Source: Acanthamoeba sp. SK_2022b (taxonomy: Eukaryota; Discosea; Longamoebia; Acanthamoebidae). Taken from it: 64,000 nucleotides of DNA. Every line of letters starts with the position of its first letter. Position 1 is the first letter of the stretch. Positions 33,414 through 44,671 of the stretch are shown here, piece after piece. Both the position numbers and the translations under genes were made by a program. Location: positions 59,826 to 123,825 of the forward strand of contig JANDJZ010000093.1 in NCBI GenBank assembly GCA_027943245.1, in the 5' to 3' direction. The notes beneath the pieces are model-generated. The model was given only the letters and a program-made list of their open reading frames with translations. It ran no database searches and was not told the DNA's origin.

Positions 33414-34905
33414 CTTCTTCTTTGTCTTCACCAGAGCGATCGGAGCCACCTTTCCCTTGGTCAGCCGCTGGTTCTTGCACTTGGCTGGAGCACACACGCA
33501 CATGCACACAGTGTGAGCTGCCTGACAAACGCTCGGGATGGGAGGCAGAGGCTGGCGCTGTACAAGAGCACTTGCAGGGGTCCTCGGTGGCGTTGCTGTG
33601 GCAGCACTCCATCTGCGCGCCGCTGGTAACACGTGTTACACAGAAGTGGATCTCGATTGCGTGCACAGCCACCGACGGCGGCGAGACCGTGGCGAGACGA
33701 TGTAAGTGGGGCGAGTGTACCGACACGGACAGGATGAACAGTTTTCCGCGCACTCGCATCCCATGATGCGCTCGAGTTTGGGCTTCCTGCACCTGCCGGT
33801 CCCCAAGGGTAAGAACCGACGAGCTCGTCACAAGACACACACACAGAGAGAGAGAGGCTTTCGGGTTTAAATGGAGTGTAACTTGTAGACGTTGGCCTCG
33901 ATGTATTCGAGGCCTGTTATCTTGGGCAAGTCGTCGAGCGTCCACACCTTGCCGGACTTGTGTCGCTTGCTCTTGTTCTCCTTCTTCTCCTTCTCCTTTT
34001 TCTCCTTGTGCGCGTCATTGACCTCGGCCGCCGCTACTGACGTCGTGCCGCTCCTATTCCTTCTCAAGGTCTTGACCTTGGTAGCCTGTTCGCTGGCGCT
34101 GGCGTCGCTAAAGCTCCTCTTCCTCCCCCCGTTGCTACCGTTCTCGGCGTCGGGCTTCGAGTTTTCGTTCGGGCGCTGGCGGCTCCGACTGCCGCTCGAA
34201 TCGCGCCTGCGCAGTCGCAGGCCTCCGTCGTTGCCATCGGACTCGTCGTCCGAGTCGGCTTTGAAGACTCGCTTGGGCCGCTCCTTGGTCGCTCTGTCTC
34301 CCTCGCTGCGGACTTCGTAGTCGGGGTCGTCCGGGAAGAAGCAGGAGATCGCAGCTAGAGACAGGAAGCTCTCCTCCTGGGCCTCCACGGCTATGCCAAA
34401 GAACGACTGCATGGGTTCCGCGAGAAGGGTCAGCCGACCTAGTGGGCTGCTATTGCGGCCTGCTACCAAGTTGAGAGGGCCTACGCACCTGTCGATGCTG
34501 CTTGATCGATTGATCGATAAGAGCTTGCCGAGTGTTAGTGCTGGTCGTGGTGGAGACGGAAGAGCCACCCACGGCCCGACTCGAATCAGGCTTTGGCAGG
34601 TTCGGTATGCCTAGGCCTCGTTCCAGCCCGAACGGGGCCAGAAGCTGTCTCCACGCTTCCGCCTCGACGGTGGGTGCGTAAAAGCTGTGCGAGGTCCCCT
34701 CAAGCTGCCGCGGAGCGATATGTGATTGCGTAGAGGCAGTGCTATTGCTCTTTTCTTCCTTGGCAGCTGCCGTTGATTCCCTTTCTGCTTCCCGTTTGCG
34801 GCCGCCATCTAGCAGTTGAAGGAGCGAGGCCTCCGCCTCGTGGCTGGCCAAATCGCTCATCTTGGGCGTCAATTTACGAACGCGGCTGGGCCTCCGATTC
34901 TCCAT
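31428..34905 (-). CDS. AWS-SET-postSET histone lysine methyltransferase with a Zn2Cys6 cluster inserted in the SET domain
   Basis: Twelve exons (34905-34489, 34406-33883, 33786-33699, 33612-33564, 33484-33414, 33270-33205, 33104-32995, 32919-32697, 32546-31819, 31735-31627, about 31583-31552, 31494-31428) give 2484 nt and 827 residues, all phases matching. A charged N-terminal third precedes an AWS-like zinc module (MGCECAENC...YIMECC...CKCSSKCKNQRL, about 330-370). The SET domain starts GYGVIAEATIKPRSLIIEYV (from 384) and reaches NCYFMELYSQ (about 434). About 300 residues then intervene, with Cys 494, 497, 504, 510, 513 and 522 in Zn2Cys6 spacing followed by basic RRRRTY and a long acidic region. 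SET resumes WYVDAAEKGNAARFINHSCM (733-752), WQCGEQMRLGIFA, HEITYDYAFQY, and ends with postSET ECHCGAASCAGM. The AWS suggests H3K36/H3K4-type specificity. The exon 11 acceptor is ambiguous (31583 or 31562). Confidence 0.88.
32554..32636. repeat. Alternating purine-pyrimidine tract (CA)n(CG)n in a SET-gene intron
   Basis: On the plus strand about 35 CA units run directly into GCGCGCGCGCGC. In the transcript this is the 3' part of the intron between exons 8 and 9, so the GU repeat reaches almost to the acceptor GGCTGCAG. Confidence 0.95.
33366..33413. repeat. (CT)n(CA)n tract in a SET-gene intron
   Basis: About 12 CT units followed by 11 CA units lie at the donor side of the intron between exons 5 and 6. 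On the coding strand the donor itself begins GTGTGTG. Confidence 0.9.
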
Positions 34906-35274
34906 GGCCTTTGTACAACGATTTTGTTAAAGCCGGCAGTCAATCTTGCGAGTAGCGCAAACTGGCTCGGCCTTAGAGATAGTTGGGAAAATGGCCCACC
35001 GCGCTAAACAGGCAAGGGACACACCCGCCCACCCAATAGCCTTTTTAAGGCCAAAAGGAAGACCCAGGCCCCAAGCGGCATGTCACAGTAACGTAACCGT
35101 TCTGGACTCCGCTGCCCTGGCTCAGACTGCCCCCTTTGGCCAAGTGTGGCTTCTCGGCGGGGCATGGCGGCTGCCTCTTCCCCATCGCGTTATGCCCAGC
35201 ACAGCCTTCACACAGGAGCTAAAATCTCTTTTTCTTTTTGAATTTTCAAGGGAAGGGGTTAAGGAAATTGCTAT

Positions 35275-35677
35275 TTATTTCTTGAGGCGATCGGACTGCA
35301 CAAACGAGGGGAGGTAGGGGTTGAGCCACGGCTGCGCTGCGAAGAACAGGCCGCCCACCGTCAAACAGCTGCCCACGAAACCCAGCCAGCCCTTGGACGT
35401 CACTGTTGCGACCAGGTGTGGTGAAACTGAGCTTTTTGTAGCAATCAAATAAATAACGTTGGATACCTTTCTGGCCCAGGAGGTCGGTGCCGCGTCGTGC
35501 CCCAACGAGGCTGTAGAGACCGGCAATGGTCATCATACCGCCACTGGCCAGGTGGCACGGAATGCAGTCCTCTCGGTCATACCGCCGCGGTTGCTGTTGT
35601 CTGGCATCGCCACTCTTCAACGCACCATCCGGGACGGGGGTGGGCGCACTCTGTCGCTGTGCGGGGTCGCCTGACAT
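35275..35677 (-). CDS. Small two-TM protein, DMAC1/TMEM261-like (DUF4536)
   Basis: Two exons (35677-35467, 35402-35275) give 339 nt and 112 residues. A polar N-terminus with several Gln/Arg residues is followed by DCIPCHLASGGMMTIAGLYS, a CxxC motif next to a Gly-rich membrane helix as in the DUF4536 family. Exon 2 supplies a second helix, GWLGFVGSCLTVGGLFFAA. The animal member DMAC1 helps assemble the distal membrane arm of mitochondrial complex I, so a mitochondrial inner-membrane role is likely but inferred from a short motif. Confidence 0.65.
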
Positions 35678-35878
35678 GTTGCTTACGGAGCGGGCAGAAG
35701 ATCAATCAAGCGCTAGTGCTGCGCTCGAATCAAAACAATCTTTGCCTGAACTTCCGGGAAAGGAGCCGAGAAAAACAAGAGCTGCAACCTGGCGTGTGCG
35801 GTGATGTCATCACCAAAAACTTAAATGTACACACGGGTGGTTGCTCTCTTTGCTGGGGGCCACAGCAGATCTCGAGAC

Positions 35879-38800
35879 CTATCCCCTTGCGTTTCTCAGC
35901 AGGCCCACTTGCTCATCCTCGTCCTCGTCGGGCGAGCCTTCGGCCGCGAGATCGTCCTGGGTGGCCGATCGTCTGCGCGCCTTGCCGCTGCCCGTGGCCG
36001 GCTTTGTGTCCGAGTCGTCCCTGCCCGTCGAACGTTTTCGGGTGCCGCTCTCGCCCGTCTTCTTGTCCAGCCGGCTGCTGAGGATGACGAAGCTTCCGCT
36101 CCGTTTCATCTTGCTGCTTTTGCTGTCCTTTTCCCCTCCCTCGCCCTCCTCGGCCTTCTCCTTTGTAACTTCCTTCTTGGGGTTTCGTCGGGAAAAGCTG
36201 AGCCCGCGCTTGCGCCCACCGCTGCTCTCCTCCTCCTCGCCTCCGCTTTCGTCGTCCTTCGCAGACCCCAAGGACAGAGTCGAGTTGGGTGGCGAGCCCT
36301 TGCCGGCGTCCTCCTCGCCGCTGCTGTCGGCCTTGGACGAGAAGAGGCGGAAGCGGCGCGGCGTGCTGTTGGGGCTGCTGGTCGTGGTGATCAGGCTTCC
36401 GGGCGCCCCAGAGGGTGACATCGGGTTCGCCGCCGACAGCCTACGGCTCTTTCGTCGCGGTGCCACCGCGCTGTTGGTCGAGCCACCCAGCCCGGCGCCC
36501 GAGCGCGGCGACTCTGGGGGCGACGCAGTGGTGGAAGGCGAGACGGGCAGGTAGGAGCCGGAGCCGGGCGATGAGGGCCAGTTGTGAGGGAGGGCCGGAT
36601 ACGACGACGAGAGGGACGTGAACGAGAGCCGAGATCCCACGGATCCACTGGGCGAGTTCAGCTGCGCGGGGGAGGAAGCGGGGGAGGGCGCCGCCTGACC
36701 CTGGAGGCTCAGGTCAAGGCCCTTGCGGCCGGGGGCATCTCGCGGGCTCAGCATCCGCCCCCGAGGCGACAAGCCGAGTCGCTGACAGTCCTCACCGTCC
36801 CCCTAGACCACAACATCGCCAGCCGTGGTCAGTCAACCAGGTACGAAACGAGTCTACATCGAAGAAACTGTACCACTGCCCGAATGGGTCTGATTGTGGC
36901 GTGCTGGAGTACGTCACCTAAAGTTCCCCGTCTCGGGTCTACGCTAGTGAGAATAGAGAAGAGCGGTGGCCGATGGAACGGAGGGTACTACGGTGACGGG
37001 CTGAGACATACCACCTCCAAGGGACGCCGATTTATCCTGCTTGTTGTCAAGGCTGATGATCTTGAGCGTGCCGCGCTGGAGCTGTCGGGACGATTTCGAT
37101 CGAGGCATCTTCATCGTCTTGGAGTCGTAGGACTTGCCTGTGGGCGCACCAATCATCGCTCGTTAGCCCACACGAGTGGCGCTTCTGTTGGGTTTGTTGA
37201 GGGGGAAACGACAAACGGACCTGTGTCCGTTGGTTCGTGCTCCTCCACGAGCTTCTTCTTGTACTTCTCGATGGAGCTGATCCACTTCACCTTCTCCTCC
37301 GGCGACCTGGCGTATACTACCCAGTTCTTGCTCTTGGTCTTCTTGGTCTCCTTCGCCGCCGTGTCCTTCTCTTCCCACAGCTCGAATACGTTTTTTGTAG
37401 CTGTGTGTGGAGTGGAACATGTGATTCACAACAAACCAGTAGGTGTGGGGCTGCACAGTGGCTACGTTACCTGGCGTGTCCTCGATATCTCGGATGAGCA
37501 CTAGCGTCAACGGTAGCCACACCTTCACCTCATAAATACCTGTGTACACGTGGGAGGGAGCGTTAATGGACCGCATACAGGGAGGCAACAGGTGGGTGGA
37601 ATTACCTTTCCGTGGCGAATGACTGCCGTCGCCTTGTTGGTCCTCCTTTTCCTTTGCTCGTGCGTCCTTCTTGAGCTTGGCGATGATCAGCAGGTCATTG
37701 AAGAGGAAAAACTTCCTGACTCCCTTCCTGTGCAGGCTCTTGGACAAGTTGAGGTCGGCCTCCAATTTGAACACGCGTCGCGGTTCCAAGAGCGTTCGCT
37801 GGTGATATTTACACAAGGATGAGCGTCGGCCAACGGAGCATGCGCCAAGCGACAGGCTGAGTGAGGGAAGGCCTACCTTGCCGATGCCTGTAAGCGAATG
37901 CTGAATCTCCATCATCTTGCTGATGTTCTGTGCTTTGAGGTGGTGCTTGTTCAAGTGTTCTGCGACACTGTTGACCTATGTAGGTGGGCAGATATCGTGC
38001 GCGGGCACGTCAGAACGTCGACTCAAGCAGCTTGTTAACGTAAGCACGTACCTTGTCAAGAGCAGCACGAAGGTCCTCTAGGTCATTGTGTCCTTCGGGC
38101 GTGTATTTGATGAGTTCCTGGATTCCATCAACAAGAGGTTGTTCAAGTTACTCTTAAGTCGTCATGATAGGTCAACAACGTCGCACGTACTCTGATGAGC
38201 AACGGGTATTTACAGATGCGCTGTACAGGTTTGATGAGGAAGGAGGTTAAATAGAGGTTTTGGCACTGTGGTTCCATTTGCATCTTCTACGAGAGTCCGA
38301 GAAGATTGAACACGAAAGCGGCGTCAGTTCAAGTTCAAATACGGAAGCAAGGCCCGCGAAAGAGAGCTCGGGGCGCACTTTCAAAAAGGGTCCGAAGTAG
38401 GCGTTGCGTTGTTTGAGCTGCCGCACGACCACCAGCGCATCGGTGTGCTTGATTGTGTAGGTCGTGTAGAACTTGAGGTAGTCGGCCTGGAAACACGACG
38501 AGTAGACGCAACAGAGCGTGGAGGTCAGGCGACCAGGCGACGAGGTGACACGGTGAGGCGGCCCGTTGGTACCGTGGTGAGAAAAACGTCGCCCAGGCAG
38601 CAGTCTGAGCCAAGGAGGTATCGCTCCTCAAGTTGGGCCAAGAGGGTCTTGTTTACGGTGAGTAGTGTGGGTAGGTTGATGAAGATCTGCCCGATCTCGT
38701 CCGGCGTCAAGATCTTTTTCAGCGGTTGGAGATAGTACTGCATACCATGGAGGGACAAGAGAATGAGGAATCTCTCAAGCGTTGCCAGCATCACGGTGCA

Positions 38801-39224
38801 GGAGTGATCGAACCTTATTGACGACCTCAAGTGATTTGACGTAGGCGCGTTCGGTCTCGATGATCTCCTCTAGGGCCTTCAGCCGCTTGTAGGCCTTGTG
38901 TTCGGCCTCCGATGCAAAGACCCGGGCCTCGGCGCTCTCACTCACCAGGCTGGCCCGTCGTCCTGGTGTCTCGCCACCACTGATCCCGCTCCCGCTGTTG
39001 CTGCTGCGGCTACGCGTACCGCTCCCGCTCTCATCGTCGTCGGTGGTGGGGGAAGACGAGAGGCGATCGGATTGGTCGTCCTCGCCCCGCGGCTCCCCGC
39101 GGAGTGGAATGGGGATGTTGGCGATCCTTCCCTTGGGGGGCGACCCTACCTCTTCGATGGCGCTGTGCGATCCATCGCTCTCCTCGCTCTCGAGCGTCAC
39201 AATGATGTCCTCACTGTCCGACAT
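35879..39224 (-). CDS. Rho guanine nucleotide exchange factor (DH-PH)
   Basis: Twelve exons (39224-38814, 38737-38573, 38486-38379, 38286-38191, 38117-38052, 37975-37877, 37798-37606, 37539-37471, 37400-37221, 37137-37012, 36889-36858, 36802-35879) give 2469 nt and 822 residues. The acidic N-terminus starts MSDSEDIIVTLESEES; an in-frame ATG at 39263 would add 13 residues. The DH domain runs from ALEEIIETERAYVKSLEVV through the signature FLIKPVQRICKYPLLIRELI. The PH domain includes RKFFLFNDLLIIAKL and VKWISSIEKYKKKL. The last 300 residues are Ser/Pro/Lys-rich and probably phosphorylated. It should activate a Rho/Rac GTPase at membranes. Exons 10-12 are the least certain; the 32-nt exon 11 was placed by phase and by protein-like sequence. 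Confidence 0.9.
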
Positions 39225-39720
39225 CCTCTGCTTTTTGTGTGTTTGTAACTCGTGAATCACCAAGCCTCGTTATCCTCGCGATTTCGTTGCCTTCGTTTGC
39301 TACGTTATCTCTTTCTTTTCCTGTTGCCCTTCTATCCTTTAGCAAAGCTTCCTGTCCATAAGAGGGAGGGGGCTTGATGGCGAGGATTTGGAGGATAGGC
39401 AAGAAAAAGATGATGAGGAGGTAGACTGGCCGAACAACCACAGAAGAGCATAAGAAACCGCTTTAGGAAGGAGGGGTGGTGCCAATCAGAGCTCCAACGA
39501 GGTAAAAAGGCTAACGCCTGCCCCCGCATATCTGCACCTTTTCTGCGCTATTGCTTCTAAAAAGGTATGAAATGTCAGCAATGTTTGGCATCCTTGGTGT
39601 GGCCTATTTTATTCTTCGTAACGGTAATAAATAAGTTGGTGGGCCAGCACAGCAACTGTTCGGGAAGGCGGCGGAGGAAGAGAGTTGGGGGGACGTTCCA
39701 GAGGGAGGCAGAGAGAGGCA
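39225..39720. other. Intergenic stretch between RhoGEF and UTP15
   Basis: Both neighbours are on the minus strand, so this 496-bp stretch holds the UTP15 3' end and the RhoGEF promoter. No supportable gene is seen. Confidence 0.5.
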
Positions 39721-42195
39721 TTATGTGGAGAGGGGTGCGGGCATGGCGGCAGCGGCGACGGCAGAGTTGATGAGCATGTCGAGCGTGCCGAGGAGTCGCA
39801 AGCTCTGTTCCTGGAAGTAGATTTCCTTGTCGACCTTGAGCATGAGCTTCTGGAGCATGCCGGAGATCATGTCAGACTGGCCCATCACTTCGCTGTAGAT
39901 GTCTGCATGTACACGATTGGATGCGCGAACGGGGTAAGGCGTAGGCGACTAACAGCGCAGGAGGAGCACGGGGTGCCGGGCGCGTACTGAGGATGATGTG
40001 GGCCACCCTGATGAGCAGCGAGGAATACCGCGGCTTGTTGATGTTGGCCGTGACGTAGATCAGGATGGGCGCCAGCGCAACGTCATTCCTTCCGGCGAGG
40101 GCGCGAGCCAGCGCCTTTCTGTGGGCCAACTCCTCGAGCAGCGGATAGATCTTCTTGGGATTCATCTGTTTATTTAACGATATACACGTTAATAAATGTG
40201 CAACGAAACAATAATAATAATAATAATAAATCAAGAGCTGCTAGCAAATAATCAAGCAGAAGGCGACTGTACCTTAAGCGCATCGTCCAGGGCCTCCTTG
40301 TAACGGAAGGCTCGCATGAAGTGATCCGCTCGCGTCATCTTTTGCTTCGATACGGCGTACACGACATGATCGTTCTGTTGGAGAAGACGAGTAGAAGCGA
40401 GGAAAGACGAGTGAGCGAAGTGGTTCATTCAGAATCAGATGGGTAGGCGTGAATGCGAGAGCGTGGCCTCGGGAAACGCACCGGAGCGATGCGTCGGGCC
40501 CGCAAGAACGACCTGTGAGACCCGCCCTGGAGCGAGTCCTTCTTGGCCAGCGCCTGCGAGTGCTCGGACGACTTCTGCGGACGATGACGAATCGAGAGCA
40601 TGCCATCGCTCAGACCGGTCACCAAATGCGTGTTGTCGGGCTGTGTACCACACACGACAAAGAATTAGAGGAAACGTGTAGGCACAATATAGATTTTTTT
40701 TTTTTATTATCCGGATTATATTTTTTATGAGAATAATAATAGTTAAAAAAAAAATGCAGGCAACGATAGGTACCGAGAGAGCGGAGCACAGGATCGGGGC
40801 GTTGTATTTGATGGTGTGCACGACGGAGTAGTCGACAACATCATAAATCTTAAGATGTTGATCAAGCGAACCGGAGATGAGACGGGAGCCGTCGGCCTGG
40901 TCAGTGGCAATAGATAGGCATCGGTCAGCTAGGGCCCGGCATCTTAACCAAGCGAATCACGCGCACGCACGCACGCACGCACGCACACACATACACACGC
41001 ACACACACGTTGACGCCGTACGTTGAAGGCCAGCGTGGTGATGGCCTTTTGGTGGTTGGACACCGAGCGGATCATGCGTCCGCCAGCCAAAATGTCCCAG
41101 ACTCGAATCTCGTTGTCCGAACCTGTCGTCGTTGTTGTTATTGGAGGAGAATGGAGAGGTAAGGCGTGGTTGGTCATCAGTCGAGGAGGGGACACCGAAA
41201 GTGGCCAATGGCGGCGGATGGCGACGACGTACCGGCGGTGAAGAGAAGAGTGGAGGAGGGGAAGGGGAGAACGGCCTCGAGCGGATGGCCGTGGTTGATC
41301 TTGATGACGGGCTGGCCCGACCGGGTGTCCCACAAAATGACTCGGTGGTCGTAGCCGCCGCTGATCCACAGCGCGGGGCTCGATGCCACCGTCGATCCGC
41401 AGCGCACGTAGTCCTGTTGTTCGCGATCAAGATCAATACACAATCCACATACGAGAAAGGGAGAGGGAGAGGGAGAGGCGAGGAGGTCTGATGGTGCACC
41501 TGATGGCCCTTCATGATCTGGATCTCCTTCTCCGTGGGCAAATCCCAGTATCGCACGGTCTTGTCGTCGGACGAGGAGAAAATGTGCACGTTGTCGAGCG
41601 ACCACTTGGTCACGTGAACGGGACTGGGGGCAAGAGCAAAGTGAGCCACGGCTGGCAACCAGGACCTGGGAAGAGATGGTGTGCATGCGTGCGTGTGCAC
41701 TCACCTCTCATGGCCTCGGAGCGAACGGAGGATGGCACGAGAGCCCAAGTCGAAGATCTGAATGGTGGGGACCTCACCGCCGGCGACGAGCAGCTTGCCG
41801 TCATTCCTGTAGCTGGCGGAGTAGGCGACGTCCCTGAAGCGCGAGAGGGTCTTCACGGGCTTGTGGCTGGCCGAGCTGTAGATCTGCACGCGGCTGCTGC
41901 TCGTCACGGCAAAGTTGTGCGGCGCGATGGGCGAAAAGTTGATGCTCGTGACCGCTCCGTATTGCTTAATCAACACCGGAAACTGAAATCACATCACAAG
42001 GTCAAAAAATCAGCCAAATTTGAATCACTCATTCAACCAAAATGAAAATCGCAAGTAAAATTGCATGGATTAAAATTTGGACGCAAGCGAGATGATTACC
42101 TTGAACTGCTTCCAATGCCGTTGCTCGCTCGTGGAGACATTGGTGGGGTCTCTCGGGAAATGCTTTTTCGGGAGGACACGGTACTCCTGCGCCAT
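39721..42195 (-). CDS. UTP15: UTP15, WD40 subunit of the U3 snoRNP / small-subunit processome
   Basis: It is needed for 18S rRNA processing in the nucleolus and, in other species, for rDNA transcription as part of the t-UTP group. Ten exons (42195-42100, 41982-41705, 41623-41500, 41413-41233, 41122-41022, 40896-40774, 40640-40482, 40374-40273, 40165-39988, 39902-39721) give 1524 nt and 507 residues, close to the human length. WD40 repeats include VAYSASYRNDGKLLVAGGE, HIFSSSDDKTVRYWDLPTEK and LWISGGYDHRVILWDTRSGQ. The C-terminal UTP15 domain has KALARALAGRNDVALAPIL and RYSSLLIRVAHIIL. Exon 6 must begin at 40896 (GACCAG|GCC) to keep WD spacing; an earlier acceptor breaks the phase. Confidence 0.96.
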
Positions 42196-42834
42196 TTTTG
42201 TGTGTGTCGATGCTGCACCGCCGGCGGCTTACCAAACCTTCTTCCTTCTTTCCCCATTTCTTCCACTCCCTTCCAGTGTCCGAAATTTCCCAGGCCCTGC
42301 CGTGGCGGCCGCTCGCTCACGGGTGCGACCCGCAAGTGCCACCCCAAAGAAGTACGAGAAGGGTTGAAGCCCGCCGGCAAAGAGCCTTGTGGCATAATGT
42401 CCGCCGTCCGAATAGTAACACCCCAACCAAAGGTGTGCAGACAATCACCTGTCTAGTCATCAGGTAGAATGGAGCTCAGCTACCGAAACGCCAAACTGAG
42501 CTGCTTCGCTGGCTGATCTTCCCCAAGATAACACCCTGCACCTTCTAAGCTTTAACGTTGGGGAGGGACCTACTCCAGCCAACGTTACACCCTAAGGCCC
42601 ATGCTCATAAGAAACTAGCCAATGGCTTTGAGAAGTTGAACTCCTCCCTCACTCCGATGTGGGCGTATGAGCTTCAAGGAAGGCCAGGGGTAAAGCCACT
42701 GTGAGTCTGGAATGTCAACTTTTCTGTGATATTAACTATCAAGATGTCAAACATTCTTTCAAATGGTCGCAGGGCGATACCAGACAGCCTAACCTCCTGC
42801 CCAATAGGGTCTGCTCCGAGGTTGCTTCGACAGG
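42196..42834. other. Divergent intergenic region with a hairpin and short repeated motif
   Basis: This 639-bp gap separates outward-facing UTP15 and the secreted-protein gene. Positions 42553-42587 form a strong imperfect hairpin: TAACGTTGG and CCAACGTTA arms with an inner GGAG/CTCC extension, a two-base bulge and a seven-base loop. TAACACCC-like words occur at 42416-42424, 42529-42536 and 42586-42593. No ORF is convincing. Confidence 0.6.
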
Positions 42835-42843
42835 TATATATGA
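42835..42843 (+). promoter_or_regulatory. TATA box of the secreted-protein gene
   Basis: TATATATGA lies 67 bp upstream of the ATG at 42910. The in-frame ATG at 42850 is too close to the TATA box to be in the mRNA, which supports 42910 as the start. Confidence 0.7.
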
Positions 42844-42909
42844 GCGACCATGAGGGCGGGAGTAAGCCACTCTAAACACCGACAAAGCACCATCACACCC
42901 GCCTCTACC

Positions 42910-43814
42910 ATGACGTACACAACCACTACCCTCTTGATCGTGTGTCTAGTGGCCTGCGTGGCCATGCCCCGCGCCGCTGCGGCTACCTACTACGTCGACG
43001 CCAACAGCACTTGCACGTCCTCGTGTGGCACGTCAGAGTCGCCCTTCCCCACGATCGGAGAGGCGCTGCGGGCGCTGAACAACAATGGCGGTGAGGTGGT
43101 GGTCCGAAGCGGCACCTACACGGGCACCGACAACTACAATCTCACTGTGGCCTCGTCCGACCTCACGCTGCGCTCGGAGAGCGGCGACCCCGACGCGACC
43201 ATCATCAACTGCGCGCGTCAGGGACCGGGCCTGATCGTCCAGTCGAGCACCTTCAACATGAATGGCTTCACCATCCGCAACTGCGTGGCCGAGAACGGCG
43301 GAGGCATGCTCATCAAGTCCACCTACACCGTACGCCTTCCACACAACGTCTATGTCGTAAACTTATGAAGTCTCATACAGCCCCCCCCCCACATCTTCCC
43401 CCCGTGAAGGTATTGCGCAACATCAAGTTCCAGGGCAACCATGCCACGAAGAACGGCGGGTCGGTGTGGAGCTGGAGCAACGCCGTCGAGGCCTACAACA
43501 CCACCATCAGCGCCAGCACGAGCGACAACTACGGCGGAGGCGTCTACCTCGAGTCGGCCAACCTCAAGCTCTACAACTCGCGCATTCAGTACAACAGCGC
43601 CAACGAGGCCGGCAGCCAGCTCTATTGCAAGTCGGCCGCCGTGCAGATCGACAGCGACTCGTCCGTCGACCGCGCCGCCTCGGCCGAGTGCCACCAATGC
43701 TCCATCACCTACATGAACGGTGGCGCGCTTAGGTGCTCCCCGGCGGGCTCGCGCGTCGGCGGCTCGTCGGCTCTGCTCGCCGTCTTCAACCGTCTTCTCG
43801 CCGCACTGTACTGA
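42910..43814 (+). CDS. Secreted protein, parallel beta-helix (pectin-lyase-like) type
   Basis: Two exons (42910-43329, 43410-43814) give 825 nt and 274 residues. The signal peptide is MTYTTTTLLIVCLVACVAMP with cleavage probably after RAAA. The mature part reads TYYVDANSTCTSSCGTSESPF, the Tyr-Val-Asp start common in repeat-rich beta-helix proteins. Rungs such as NGGEVVVRSGTYTG, GPGLIVQSSTFNMNGFTIRN and DNYGGGVYLESANLKLYNSR follow. Many N-glycosylation sequons and Cys pairs are present. The last residues (GSSALLAVFNRLLAALY) are hydrophobic and could be a GPI-anchor signal. A cell-surface or carbohydrate-active role is possible; no catalytic residues are identifiable. Confidence 0.82.
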
Positions 43815-43906
43815 TTGCAACGCACGCACTGCGTCCTGTCATGTAAATACACCGTCACTCAACACATACACACATGCGTGCGTGCACAACGTGTCGCCGT
43901 GGTCGA

Positions 43907-44629
43907 TCACTGGACCTCCTTGACTTCGTAGAGGTCGTGCCTCTTCTGCTTGGACACCGGCAGCATCTGGCGGACCTGAGCACTCCGGAAGTGAGACAGG
44001 CCTGACCACCCACACTCCCAAATGGGAGAGGCGCCGGCTGTACCTCCTCCACTTTCCCCAGGTCGATGTCGGCGTAGACGATCGCCTCGCCGTGCTCGGT
44101 GGTAGCCACCACCGTTCCCCTATGAACGTAGGTCATCAATACACACGCAAGCCTTGGCGCCGGGAGGGCCGCGGGCAGGGCGACGCACCAGGGATCGACG
44201 ACGGTCGAGTGGCCCCAGGCCTGGTACTTGGAGTCGGGGTTACGGGCGGGGGACACCGTCGCAACGTAGAGCTGTGCACATTGCGGTTTAGTGGCACGTG
44301 TGCTGCACGCCTGCTGAGTAAGGCCTAGAACGACAAGTCGCAAGGCAGACCTGGTTGTCCACTGCGCGCGCGCGCTGAAGAAGCTCCCAGTGCGCGGGCC
44401 CGGTGGTGGTGTTGAAGGCTCCCGGGTACACCATCAGACTCACCCCTGCAATCGCGCCCAGCGCGTGTGAGTCGCCACCTCCCGATCACAAGAGCGCAAA
44501 AGGGGGACCGCGTATACCGCGCTTGGCCAACACTTGCGCCATCTCGGGGAAGCGGATGTCATAGCAGATGCCCAGACCAACGTCGCACCACTCTGTACTC
44601 GGACAGATTGGGTGTGTGTGTCGTGTGTG

Positions 44630-44671
<42 letters not shown>

